Part shown: piece by piece, positions 29,997-41,516 of the stretch
How positions within the stretch are numbered: position 1 is the first letter of the stretch
How the letters are laid out: each line of letters starts with the position of its first letter
Assembly (NCBI GenBank): GCA_037954325.1
Contig: JBBMNZ010000004.1
Coordinates: 464,863 to 528,862, forward strand
Reading direction: 5' to 3'
Length of the DNA stretch: 64,000 nucleotides
DNA from: Fistularia commersonii
Lineage: Eukaryota > Chordata > Actinopteri > Syngnathiformes > Fistulariidae
The notes under the pieces: model-generated
Told to the model about the DNA's origin: nothing
Seen by the model: only the letters and a program-made list of their open reading frames with translations
Databases searched by the model: none
Translations under genes and position numbers: made by a program

Positions 29997-32222
29997 CAAG
30001 GGTGCCCATTACGTCGATCGCAAAGGCATTGTGGGTCGATGGCATGGCATTGAAAAAAAAAGTTGGCGCCGGCCTATCATGAGTTCTCACAATGACATCT
30101 GACCTGACCTTTCTCTGACTCACGCCTCACTGCACATGCGCATACAATTATGCTAAGTGCAGCAAAACTCTAACAAGTTAGCGAGTAAGAAAGGGGATTA
30201 AATGTGTGGAAAAGCTGGACCAAGTAAAACGCCGAAGACCTACCACTACCATACGTAGTGGGAGGAGGACTTCTTTTTCACAATGTCATTTTTGAAGTGC
30301 GTTTGCCTCATCTGTCAGTCTACAATTGCTGTACCGATGAAGGGAAAATTGGAGCGCCACTTTCAGACTGCTCATAAAAACTATGACACCGAGTTCCCTC
30401 CGAAAAGCGAGCTGAGAAGGAGAAAGTTGAAGGAACTAAAATCACAGCTCATTTATCACACAGCTAAGGGCAAAGCATCGTTCCAGGTGAGTCACTTCAT
30501 CGTTAAAAACAAGAAATCCTTACAGGACGGAGAGATGGTAAAAGAAGCATTTGTTGAAGCGGCCGACTCGTTGTTCGGAGACTTTAAAAACAAACCAGAA
30601 ATACTAGCTTCGATCAAAGCTCTCCGGCTATCAAGAAGTCCAGTAACCCGGCGCAGTGAAGGCATGGCTGAGGATTTGACCCAGCAACTTTGGAAGGACA
30701 TCGCAGATCGTGAGTGTTTCTCACTGCAGAAGGACGAGTCTACGGACGTGAGTGACACAGCACAATTGTGCATTTTTATTCGGACGGTGTTTACTGACAT
30801 GACTGCAAAAGAGGAGCTGTTAACAGTACTGCCCATGAAAGAAGACACGCCAGGAGAGGACATATTTCAGTATTTCAAAACCTTTATGGAGAAAACCCAG
30901 CTCCCAGTCTGCAAATTGGTGTCCATCACCACGGATGGCGCACCCGCCATGGTTGGCTGCTAGAATGGATTTATCGCCAAATGCAGGGAGGATGATGATT
31001 TTCCGGACTTCCTCGATCACCACTGTATTATACACCGACAAGCATTATAACATGAAAGAGATAATGGATGTGGCAACAAAGATGGCCTGTTCTATTCGGA
31101 CCAGATCTCTTCAAAGACGGCTGTTCCGTGCACATCTGGAGAAGGCTGAGTGCGACCACTCAGAGTTGTTGTTGCACACCGACGTGAGATGGCTCAGTCG
31201 GGGGAAATTCCTGCAAAGATTTCCAGAGCTGTTGCCGGAGATGGAGGAGTTTTTCGGTGAAGGTAAACATACAGATTATAGGCAACTAAATGACCATCAG
31301 TGGCCGCTGGACTTGGCATTTTGAACCGATCTGACCAACACGCTGAATGACCTAAATCTAGAGCTGCAAGGAAAGGACAAAACTGTGATCAATATGATCA
31401 GCTCAGTTAATGCTTTCAAAGGCAAAATGCAACATCTCTCCTCGAAGCTCCACCGCCATGATTCTGCAAACTTCCAGTATTTCCAGAACCAACGTCCAGA
31501 GCTGGAGACACAAGAGCAGTCATGTGCGCAGCTTGACAGTGCACGCTACATAAAGCAAATTGACAGTTGTCCGTCAGAGTTCGACAGACGCTGTCAAGAC
31601 TTTGCTGTACTCGAGCCGGTCGCTACATTCATGTGCTACCCTTTCCAGGAAGATGCTGAGGTTGTTTCACTGGCATCAAAAGTTGCAACCCTGCTTGCCC
31701 TGAACTCTTCTGGAGTGGAGGATGAGATTCTGTCACTTCAAGTCGACATTCAGCTGAAGGCCAGAGCTCATGGACAATTCTGGAACCTACTCACAGAGAA
31801 CAAGTACCCCAACATCAGAAAATGTGCTACCTTCTTGACTGCATTATTTGGCTCCACTTATTTATGTCAGTCAGCTTTTTCCCACATGAAGATCATGAAG
31901 TCAAAGTACCGTTCCACAATGACTGGTGAGCATCTGGAAGTCTGCTTGAGGCTGGCTATCAGCAGTTACTGTCCGGACTATGCAACCCTGGCTAATTCCA
32001 TTCAGTGCAAGTCATCTGAGTAAGGTAATGACAAAAAACATGTACATAGTTGTATTGTGCAATATAGGTTGATGCAGTAATGCAAGGCATATAGTGTACA
32101 TATAAAAATGATCCTCAATATATTTAGAAATAATGTGTTTTGCATTTTGAGTGGGCGGTAGATCATTTTGACTCGGTCATGTCATAAGTAGCTGTCAGGT
32201 TGAAAAAGTGCGGGCACCCCTG
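29997..32222 (+). mobile_element. hAT-Charlie-type DNA transposon, full length
   Basis: A complete element of 2,226 bp. The left tip is CAAGGGTGCCCA, the right tip TGGGCACCCCTG-like (cgggcacccctg), and both sides carry the 8-bp target duplication GTTTAGGA (29989-29996 and 32223-32230), the hAT signature. It sits between C and V3. Confidence 0.95.
30205..32023 (+). pseudogene. hAT transposase, inactivated (GTF2IRD2/ZBED5-like family)
   Basis: Transposase of the kind domesticated in vertebrates as GTF2IRD2, ZBED5 and relatives. An N-terminal BED-like finger has CLICQS and a His pair (ERHFQTAH); its earlier Trp codons include a TAG near 30258. Then come the RNase-H-fold aspartates in KDESTDVSD and TTDGAPAMVG, and a C-terminal hAT dimerization region (NIRKCATFLTALFG, AFSHMKIMKSKYR). 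A TAG after MVGC (30961) ends the first frame, a frameshift follows near 31050, and another stop (31324) precedes the last part (31385-32023). The TAG is shared with the copy at 54575, so it was dead before the locus duplicated. Confidence 0.9.
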
Positions 32223-32296
32223 GTTTAGGAGGTCAGTGTCACATTTGCTCAACCAGCAGAGAGGTGTCCTAAAAGGATCCATGTCAGGACCACTAT

Positions 32297-32872
32297 CTGC
32301 CACCTTTTGTCACCAGTAGAATAAATGGTGTTCAGTCACCTCAGTAAAGAGGAACCCTTTGGGCAGATCTGCGTTATAGGACATCAGTGCCAGATGACTT
32401 TTGATGGCCTTTCTGCTCCATCTGCTTTAAGGGACTTCTCATGAACATCTTCCAGCTATCTCTTCTTCTGATGACACACTGCTTGACCAGAGAGTATTCT
32501 GAAGATCACTATGTTTCTGATGGTTACAAACCCTTGCTGCTAGATGTACTCTCTCTTTCTTATCCTCCTTCAGGCCTGGTTCTCCACCTCTTTCTGCTCA
32601 ATAGCCTCCATCTTTTCTAAAGAGTATCAAAGAAAGACATTGAGCATCTTTATTGGACTTTAGTTGATGGGAGCTCTCTGATGTTGGATTGCTGACAAAA
32701 GGATATTTGTGGATGAATGTAATGAAATCATTTCATGAGGGAGTCTTGTTTTACAAAGAATGACAGATGTCACACAACTTGTGGTGAGCAGAGACCCGAC
32801 ACTGGTCCTCAGTGAAGTGTGTCAGTCTCTGCAGCAGCAGACACTTCACTTTCACTTCAGTCTGACTGAGGG
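32297..32872 (-). repeat. Conserved V-segment 3' flank, copy 3
   Basis: Same flank as at 7174, here between the full hAT and V3. Confidence 0.8.
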
Positions 32873-32900
32873 GGTTTTTGTACGACGCTTTTTCACTGTG
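32873..32900 (-). other. V3 recombination signal sequence, 12-bp spacer
   Basis: CACAGTG (32900-32894), 12-bp spacer, ACAAAAACC (32881-32873) on the minus strand. Confidence 0.95.
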
Positions 32901-33374
32901 TGAACGTATCCTTGCTGTTGATGTAATGGTAACTCTGACAGTAATAAACTGCTGCATCTTCAGTCTGGACTCCTCTGATGGTCAGAGTGAAGTCCGAGTT
33001 TGATCCACTGCCTGAAAAACGATCTGGAATTCCTGATTCTCGACTTGTAGCCCCATAAATGAGGAGTTTAGGAGCTTGTCCTTCTTTCTGTTGGTACCAG
33101 GCTAGAGCATAGCCATTATAAACCTTCTGACTGGTCCTACAGGAGATGGAGACGGCGTCTCCTGGAGCAGAGCTCTTTGCTGCAGGCTGAGTCACCGTGA
33201 ACTGACCTCTGGACTCTGAAGATACAGACACACAAAGTGAAAGAGACTCCACGGCTTTGCGGGCTTCATCTCACACATAGTGATGTTGAGAGAGGAGAGG
33301 AGGTGGACTCTCTGGACTTTACCTGTGAAGCAGCAGCAGAGGAGAGTCCAGATGAGGACGGAGACCCGCGTCAT
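32901..33374 (-). CDS. Immunoglobulin light-chain V segment V3 (kappa-like)
   Basis: Leader exon 33374-33323; intron 33322-33216 with an ATCTTCAG acceptor, slightly different from the other copies but still AG; V exon 33215-32901. Frameworks match V1, with SISCRTSQ, LAWYQQKEG and YYCQS. CDR1 is short (13 residues between Cys and Trp, KVYNGYA). CDR2 is GATSRES, related to V2. The 3' end encodes INSKDTFT. Ala replaces Pro in FR1 (GDAVSIS). It lies only about 3.4 kb beyond the C exon of cluster 1 and in opposite orientation, making it the nearest V to that J-C. It appears functional. Confidence 0.94.
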
Positions 33375-33440
33375 GTTTGTGATGAGGAGGATTTGTGATG
33401 AAGGACGGCTGTCAGTCATCCAGGGTCCAAGTGTCGGGAC

Positions 33441-33486
33441 TATAAAGAGTCCCAGAGCACTGGAGCATGGAGCTGCTGATGCAAAG
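33441..33486 (-). promoter_or_regulatory. V3 promoter: octamer and TATA box
   Basis: CTTTGCAT at 33486-33479 and TTTATA at about 33446-33441 on the minus strand. A LINE fragment begins about 100 bp upstream of the octamer. Confidence 0.75.
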
Positions 33487-33585
33487 TGTCTCTATGGAAA
33501 TCAACGCCTGACTCCAGCCAGCACTTTCAGGGAGGTCTCATCCATGCAGATGGTTGGTTCTTCATGCTTAATCATGTTTCTCCTT

Positions 33586-34091
33586 TTGTTTTTTTATTTA
33601 ACCTTTATTTAACCAGGAAAAAACAGTTCCGTTGAGATTAAAAACCTCTTACAAGGGAGTCCTGGCCAAGAGGCAGCAGTAAGTTACAGACAGAACAACA
33701 TTACAAACAGTTAAAAGAAGCAATTACATTTTGACAAGTTGACCTCTATCGTCCTCAGTTTGGTTTTAAAAGCATTTAGTGAGATAAAATAAGGGAGTTT
33801 CCAATCTTTTTTGAAGTCTGTTCCATGCAGTGGGGGCAGCACAGGCAAAAGTCCTTTTCCTTCGTTCTGTGCTTGCAAAAGGGACATAAAGCAACAGGCG
33901 ATCATGTGATCGCAGCAGGTGAGAATCAACAGTCCGCCTTGTGACTCAGTCACAGATGTACGAGGGCAGCAGCCCGAGCACGTCCTTATAAATAAAAGTG
34001 TGCCAATGCCCCGACCTCCCGGTGCACAAAGAAGGCCATCCAACATGGGAATATAGTTCACAATGATGTGTTAACCATCTACAATTTGTTT
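33586..34091 (-). mobile_element. Jockey/L2-group LINE 3' fragment (next to V3)
   Basis: About 500 bp matching 41517-42030 almost exactly, starting with the tail tttatttaacctttatttaa. It is the 3' end of the longer LINE described at 41517-44590. It is cut at 34091, where the poly(T) of L1 copy B begins. Confidence 0.8.
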
Positions 34092-34277
34092 TTTTTTTTT
34101 TGAACATTTATTAGAACAGGTTCCTTGACAGAGTCACACACATTCTTACAAAACCTCATGACAAGATACACATTATACAATAATCTTTATAGGTCACTTA
34201 TTTCCTCACTAGCAAGCGAAAAATTAAAAGAAAAAAAAACAAAAAACATTTAGCTCAGTCAAATAGAGATAATATCT

Positions 34278-37200
34278 TCAACTCTCCAAATATTTTTTAA
34301 TGGCTGCCCATTTGTCCAGATATAGGTCTGTCTGAAGTCGTAAGTTTGCTGTTATGCGTTCCATGCAGTTTACCTCCTTAAGCCTCTGACGCCGCTGGTC
34401 CAGGGTAGGTGGGTGGGGTTTGAGTCAGTTTACTGGGATCATTTTATGTGCAATTAATAGAAGAACTCTAAGCGTAAACACCTGGTTTTTCCTTAGGCCG
34501 CTTGTTGATGCTGTACCCATAATAAATTGCTGTGGATCAATTGGTCTTTTTAATTTTAAAATCTCACTTATTTGTTTTTTTACCTCTTCCCAGAATTTCA
34601 TCAGTTTAGGGCAGTCCCAAAAAATGTGGTAAAAGTCCCCCGTTATGCCACAGCCCCTCCAACACAGGGGAGAACAGTTATTATCATAAGAAGCTATTAT
34701 CAAGGGAGTTTTAAAATACCTTATTCTTAACTTCCAGCTGAACTCCCTTCATGTTGGGCTGCTTAAACATTTTTGCCAGGACAACCAAGAACTCTCCCAT
34801 TCTCCATCAGCAACCATGGCATGAGATTCCAGTTCCCACTTAGCTTTCACATCCAGTGTGTCCACTAAAGTGTCCATACGCATCCTGCCATATATATCTG
34901 ATATTGTATTTTTAATGTTCATTTTGTTCTCAACTATCGCAATCCAATATTGTTCAAAATTAGTTGAAGATTCTTTAATATTGTCCCATTCTTTGTGTGT
35001 CATCAAATAATGTTGAATTTGAAAATATCTAAATAAATCCTTAGAGTCAATGTTGTATTTTGCCTGAAGTTGTGAAAAAGCCCTCAGAGTTCTCCCTTCA
35101 AATAACTGATTTATTGTGATTAAACCTTTCCCTGCCCATCTAATGAAACCACCGTCCATCTTTGCTGGCAGAAAGTCACCTGCTGCTGTTATTTTTGCTG
35201 CCCTCGATAGAGATAGAGGTAGATTCAGGAATCGTCTTGTCTTTTCCCAAACCTTAAGTGTATGGTTGACATATTCATTTTGTATCTTAAGTCCACGTCT
35301 TGCTTTTGAATTTAGAAAGGGAAGAGTTGAAAGCGACACATTTTTAACTGAACCTTGCTCTATATGCACCCATCTTGTGTCCATATCTAGTTTTATCCAT
35401 GAGACCAATTTTCCAAGTTGTGCTACCAGGTAGTAACTTCGGAAGTGTGGCAAAGCCAATCCGCCCTTATCTCTGGGTGCACAGAGTATTTTCAATCTCA
35501 CTCTGGGCCTCTTTCTGCCATATATATTTGGAAATGAGCTTATCCAGTGATGTAAAGGTAGATACAGGAACAGTGATAGGCAGAGCATTGAACAGAAACA
35601 GCATTCTAGGTAGGACATTCATCCTGATACTTTCTATCCTCCCAACTAAGGACAAAGGAAGCACCTCCCATCTTTCCATGTACATTTTTGATCTGAGAAT
35701 TTAGTTTACCATAATTTGCCTTATATAGCTGACTTCGTGTCGTGTGTGAGAATGATTCCCAGGTATCTAAAGCCCCCTTTTGACCACTTGAATTTCACCT
35801 CTCCATCCAAGCATGTCGGCCAGCATCCCATGATCATCATTGCTTCTGATTTCCCCTCATTCACCTTGTACCCTGACACCTCCCCATAGTCCCTCAGGCA
35901 TTGCATAAGGGCCGGTATAGATGACTGAGGATTTCTTATAAACAAAAGAACGTCATCCGCGAACAACGAAATTTTGTGCATCTCCCCTTCTTCATCTACT
36001 ATTCCCTCGATCTGATCGTTTGTCCTTATCAATTCAGCAAGCGGTTCGATACACAATGCGAACAAAATAGGCGAGATTGGGTTCCCCTGCCTAACTCCTT
36101 TTTTAAGGTGAAAAAATTGGGAGCAGCACCCATTCACTCTGACCCTTGATATTGGGTCTTTATTCAGTGCTTCAATCCATTTTATAAATGTCAAATTAAA
36201 ACCCATTTGTTCCATAGTAAATTTCATCCTGTCGAACGCCTTCTCAGCATCTAGACTGAGAAGCATTGACGGGTGAACTGAATGTCTCGCCACTGGTTGT
36301 ACATTTAATGCTCTTCTAATATTATTTGCTCCTTGTCGACCGGGTATGAAACTGGTCTGTATTAATCAATTTACCTAAGTACTTCTGCATTCTATTTGCT
36401 AATATGGCACTAATAATCTTACGTCATTCCCCAACAAACTGATCGGCCTATAGGCACCACAGTCTAATGGATCTTTCCCCTCTTTGTGTATAACCGTTAT
36501 TACTGCCTCAGACCAGCTCTTAGGTGGGTCATTTTCCTGTAAGGCATAATTAAAGATCTGGCAAAGTTTTGGCACAAGCTCCTCTCCAAAGGCCTTATAA
36601 AATTCACCTGGTAGACCGTCTGTGCCAGGGGATTTGTTGTTTTTTAATGATTTAATAACGTCTTGTATCTCGTTTTCTTGGATAGGAGCTATTAATTCGT
36701 CCGCCTCAGATGCAGAGAGTTTTATTAAATTAAGATTTTTGAAAATATCTTCTAATTTCCTTTTGTCTTGTGTTTCTCCTGATGTATCATAAAGATGTTT
36801 ATAGTAAGTCTGGAATGCCTCAGCTATCTCCTCTGGGTGGGAGACCTCGGTCAGAGAGGAGGGGTGTTTTATCTCAGGGACAATACGGCTTGATTGTTGT
36901 TTCCTCAGTTGAAAGGCAAGTAGCCGGCTCGCCCGATTTCCCTTTTCATAGTACCTTTGGCTTGTGTATCGAAGTGCTCCCTCTGCTTTTTGTGTGAGAA
37001 GTTCATCCAAGGAGGTTTTACTTTCTTGTATTTGTTTAAAGACATTTTTGTCCCTTGTCGTTTTGTGTTCACGTACTAGTCTTTTTATGTCACTTTCCAG
37101 CTGTTTTTCCTTTTCCATTCTCTGTCTGTTTAATCTAACCGCAATTTCAATACATTTCCCTCTCAGCACCACCTTTGCCCCCTCCCAAAGAGTCGAGGGG

Positions 37201-38014
37201 GATACTGATCCATTATCATTAATTTTGAAGTACTCATCAATTGTTTTTTTTATGTTTTCCTTTATATTTGGGTCTGTAAACAATGAAATATTTAGTCTCC
37301 AGTATTTGAAGTGCCAACCAAAGCCTAAATTTAATTTCATATATACAGGACCATGATCAGATAGGGTACCAGGTTCAATAACACATTCTCTGATTTTATA
37401 TAAGCTTTTTTTTGAAGTGCAAATCAAATCAATTCTTGAGTATGACCCATGTACCATGGACAGAAAGGTGAAATCTCTCGTGGTTGGGTTCTTAGACCTC
37501 AAAACATCCACAAGTCCTTATTCTTCCAACATATGTTTTGCTGCCCTGGATTTCCTGCTAATGGGTCCATAATCAGAAGGAGTTTTATCCATTTAAAACA
37601 CAATTGAAATCACCTCCTAAAATTATGGTAACTCTGGCTTCTCTTGCCATTACAGTTGCCACTTCTTTAAAGATAGATAGATAGGGCATAGATATTCATG
37701 ATAGTTAGCTCTACTGTTCCCATAATAAGTATATATCTCCCCGCTTTATCCTTCACTTCTCTCTAAATTGCAAAACTAATTGTATGACTAATTAAAATTG
37801 CTACTCCTCTCTTTCTGCTGTTTGAACGAAAAACATAGAATACCCGTGCAACCCAGTCTCTCCTCAATATCTTATGTTCTACCTCATTTAAGTGAGTTTC
37901 CTGTAGTAACGCTATTCAGCAATTAAATTTCTTCAACTGAGTCAGCATTTTCTTTCTTTTTATAGGATTATTTAATCCTTTGACATTATAACTGACAATC
38001 CCTACCTCTGACAT
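34278..38014 (-). pseudogene. L1 ORF2, copy B
   Basis: Start ATG at 38014. The endonuclease is damaged: about 37620-37700 shows loss of sequence replaced by a GATA-type repeat. The linker and RT N part are open at 37511-36399. The palm at 36293-35721 keeps the correct FADD motif (KISLFADDVLLFI) and GVRQGNPISPILF. The C-terminal region is open at 35618-34749. Frameshifts at about 36400 and 35720 and in the tail inactivate it. Confidence 0.88.
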
Positions 38015-38510
38015 AAATCGGCATTTCTTATTTTCATTTTACTCTCCCCAGATTCACCTTTGCATAAAGTAACTATCCTTGCCCTAATAATATCAAAAAT
38101 CACTTGTGCCGACCTAACCGACATGTCAAGGAAATAAGAACTCTTAAAACACAGAACAGAAAAAATAAAATAAGCATATGTGACTTCCAATAGTCCATCT
38201 GAGTACAGAGATCTGTCCAGCTCCTCTTGTAATGCAGGCAGAGGGTTGTGATTTAAGATTCCCTCTGGGCAAAGTGCACTAAGTGCTGTCCAAACCACAG
38301 ACCAAAGAAAAAAACAAAATCTTTGGTGAGGCGGTGATCCCAACACGGGTCTCATCGTAAAAAAATATTAATTGAAAATAATAGCAGAGTTAACTCTCCT
38401 CTACAATATGATTCACTTAACTTCAGCATGTTTGGCTGTTTAAACTATGAACAGTAATACACATAGAACTTTCAGATTGACAGTAATAACGTTATCTAAT
38501 TATTTTAACA

Positions 38511-39528
38511 TTACCCGGGCACAGAACTCCTCATCATTTTAGTCCAGCAAAACAGCCGCAGGTCTGCGGCGGACAGTGATGTGTCCTTTCTTTCTCTCTT
38601 CCCACCATCCTGTCTTTTCCATGTATCTTTTGAGAGTTCCCATTCCAGTCTCTCTCTCTCGCTAATCTGCAACTCGATGCCCAGCTTCTTCAACGTTGGC
38701 ACAGCATCCACCAGCGTAGGAAATGTTTTCACTCCCGAGTCCAAGTTGATTCTCAGCTGCGCCGGATAGCGGCACATTGCCCGGATCTCCTTCTCCTTCA
38801 GCTGCTTGATCACTCCTCGGACCCGCGTTCTCTTCCTCTGTATTTCCGGAGAGTAATCCTGGTCGAAGTAAATCACTCCTTTTTGGAACTTCACTCGTTT
38901 TTGGGCCCATGCTTGTCGCAGCACTGCTTCCTTTACTGTATAATCCAGAAACCTCACGATAATGGAGCGCGGAGGCGCTGAACTCGCAGGCTTTAGCCCC
39001 AGTGATCTGTGTGCCCTCTCCATTTTACATTTAGCTCGGGCGGGAGTTGTAGCGCCGTCTCAATCAAGTTCCTCACAAAACCAATCATGTCACCTTTCTC
39101 ACTTTCCTCTGGGACTTGATAAATTCTCAGATTGTTGCGGTGCATCCGGTTCTGTAGATCGTCGCACATGTTCGTCAGGGCCGCCTCCCGTTTCAACAGG
39201 TGCCTCAGCATCCTCTCATGGCGCTGGCCTGTGTCCTCCACCTGGCATACCCTGGTCTCCGCTTCCTCGGTTTTCCGCTCTAGCTTCTCCATCCTTTGAA
39301 TCAAGTCCGTGACCAACACCTCCAGTCTAGTTAATTGTTCCCTAGTGTCTGCAAATGATTATTTTCTTTCCTCAACTCTTTCAACTCGCGAAGAATGTTC
39401 TCCATGTTCTGTTCAACCGTTTTTCCGCTCACCTGGCTTGGGGAAGATGGCGGTCGATTTTTTCCTTTCGCTTCTTCTTGCTGTTTTTGCTGTTTTGCTG
39501 CGTTCCGTGTGTCTCTGACTGTGCTCAT
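38511..39528 (-). pseudogene. L1 ORF1, copy B, frameshifted
   Basis: The same ORF1 as copy A but broken. The N part is open from ATG 39528 to about 39331. A small deletion at about 39350-39360 shifts the frame, and a second shift near 39025 precedes the RRM/CTD part (39023-38511). Coiled-coil and C-terminal motifs are otherwise conserved. Confidence 0.88.
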
Positions 39529-39673
39529 CCTAATCTGCAATGCTTCAGACTCACTCTTCCACCGTTAAACTGTCAAGTATTTTTTCATAAACAGCCGAAT
39601 ACTACCAATTTTCAGGAGAGCTCAACTCCATGCGTGTGTCTCAGTACATTGCGTCACCAGAAGTCCCAAACAT

Positions 39674-40145
39674 GCAGATTATGGGCAACTAAATGACCAT
39701 CAGTGGCCGCTGGACCGATCTGACCAACATGCTGAATGACCTTAATCTAGAGCTGCAAGGAAAGGACAAAACTGTGATCAATATGATCAGCTCAGTTAAT
39801 GCTTTCAAAGGCAAAATGCAACATCTCTTCTCGAAGCTCCACCGCCATGATTCGGCAAACTTCCAGAACTTCCAGTTACTATCAGCAGTTACTGTCCGGA
39901 CTATGCAACCCTGGCTAATTCCATTCAGTGTAAGTCATCTGAGTAAGGTAATGACAAAAAACATGTACAGAGTTGTATTGTGCAATAGAGGTTGATGCAG
40001 TAATGCAAGACATATAGTGTACATATAAAAATGATTCTCAATATATTTAGAAATAATGTGTTTTGCATTTTGAGTGGGCGGTAGATCATTTTGACTCTGC
40101 CATGTCATAAGTAGCTGTCAGGTTTAAAAAGTGTGGGCACCCCTA
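39674..40145 (+). mobile_element. hAT element, 3' remnant B, internally deleted
   Basis: Starts at the L1 junction. At about 39880 it jumps from the middle of the transposase (NFQNFQ) to its last codons (SAVTVRTMQPWLIPF in a shifted frame). The right tip is decayed (ACCCCTA in place of ACCCCTG) and followed by GTTTAGGA at 40146-40153. Confidence 0.88.
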
Positions 40146-40220
40146 GTTTAGGAGGTCAGTGTCACATTTGCTCAACCAGCAGAGAGGTGTCCTAAAAGGA
40201 TCCATGTCAGGACCACTATC

Positions 40221-40792
40221 TGCCACCTCATGTCACCAATAAAATAAATGGTGTTCAGTCACCTCAGTAAAGAGGAACCCTTTGGGCAGATCTGCGTCAT
40301 AGGACATCAGTGCCGGATGACTTTCGATGGCCTTTCTGCTCCACCTGCTTTAAGGGACTTCTCATAAACATCTTCCAGCTATCTATTCTTCTGATGACAC
40401 ACTGCTTGACCAGAGAGTATTCTGAAGATCACTGTGTTTCTGATAGTACATCCAGCAGCAAGGGTTTGTAACTCTCTCTCTCTTATCCTCCTTCAGGCCT
40501 GGTTCTCCACCTCTTTCTGCTCAATAGCCTCCATCTCTAAAGAGTATCAACGAAAGACATTGAGCGTCTTTATTGGACATTTGTTGATGGGAGCTCTCTG
40601 ATGTTGGATTGCTGACAAAAGGACATTTGTGGATGAATGTAATGAAATCATTTCATGAGGGAGTCTTGTTTTACAAAGAATGACAGATGTCACACAACTT
40701 GTGGTGAGCAGAGACCCGACACTGGTCCTCAGTGAAGTGTGTCAGTCTCTGCAGCAGCAGACACTTCACTTTCACTTTCGTCTGACTGAGGG
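40221..40792 (-). repeat. Conserved V-segment 3' flank, copy 4
   Basis: Same flank as at 7174. A short inversion-like rearrangement near 40446-40470 (tacatccagcagcaagggtt) is shared with V5's flank (56830) but not V1-V3, marking V4 and V5 as closer relatives here. Confidence 0.8.
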
Positions 40793-40820
40793 GGTTTTTG
40801 TACGACGCTTTTTCACTGTG
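40793..40820 (-). other. V4 recombination signal sequence, 12-bp spacer
   Basis: CACAGTG (40820-40814), 12-bp spacer, ACAAAAACC (40801-40793) on the minus strand. Confidence 0.95.
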
Positions 40821-41306
40821 TGAACGTCCACTGACTGTTGATGTTATGTGCACTCTGACAGTAATAAACTGCTGCATCTTCAGTCTGGACTCCTCTGATG
40901 GTCAGAGTGAAGTCAGAGTTTGATCCACTGCCTGAAAAACGATCTGGAATTCCCGATGCTCGACGAGTAGCCCAATAAATGAGGCGTTTAGGAACTTGTC
41001 CTTCTTTCTGTTGGTACCAGGCTAGAGCATAGTCACCATCACTATCCTGGTAAACCTTCTGACTGGTCCTACAGGAGATGGAGACGGGGTCTCCTGGAGC
41101 AGAGCTCTTTGCTGCAGGCTGAGTCAGTGTGACCTGACCTCTGGACTCTGAGGATACAGACACACAAAGTGAAAGAGACTCCACGGCTTTGCGGGCTTCA
41201 TCTCACACATAGTGATGTTGAGAGAGGAGAGGAGGTGGACTCTCTGGACTTTACCTGTGAAGCAGCAGCAGAGGAGAGTCCAGATGAGGACGGAGACCCG
41301 CGTCAT
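40821..41306 (-). CDS. Immunoglobulin light-chain V segment V4 (kappa-like)
   Basis: Leader exon 41306-41255; intron 41254-41148; V exon 41147-40821. It has the longest CDR1 of the five, 17 residues between Cys and Trp (KVYQDSDGDYA). CDR2 is WATRRAS and FR2 has PKRLIY rather than PKLLIY. FR1 reads VTLTQPAAKSS, as in V5. The 3' end encodes NSQWTFT, and its last bases are identical to the start of the cluster-2 J. Splice sites, cysteines and RSS are intact. The nearest J-C on the right is cluster 2, about 11 kb away and in opposite orientation. Confidence 0.94.
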
Positions 41307-41372
41307 GTTTGTGATGAGGAGGATTTGTGATGAAAGACGGCTGTCAGTCATCCAGGGTCCAAGTGTCAGGAC

Positions 41373-41418
41373 TATAAAGAGTCCCAGAGCACTGGAGCAT
41401 GGAGCTGCTGATGCAAAG
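41373..41418 (-). promoter_or_regulatory. V4 promoter: octamer and TATA box
   Basis: CTTTGCAT at 41418-41411 and TTTATA at about 41378-41373 on the minus strand. Confidence 0.75.
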
Positions 41419-41516
41419 TGTCTCTATGGAAATCAACGCCTGACTCCAGCCAGCACTTTCAGGGAGGTCTCATCCATGCAGATGGTTGGTTTTTTGATAC
41501 TTCTTTTTGTTTCTCC

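Larger units (their letters stand above)
34092..39673 (-). mobile_element. L1-type LINE, copy B
   Basis: Second copy of the L1 described at 8468. The 5' junction with hAT is the same as in copy A. Its 3' poly(A) end joins Jockey-type LINE sequence rather than the V upstream flank. It shares the EN-region indels with copy C but the RT-region 15-nt deletion with copy A. Confidence 0.9.
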
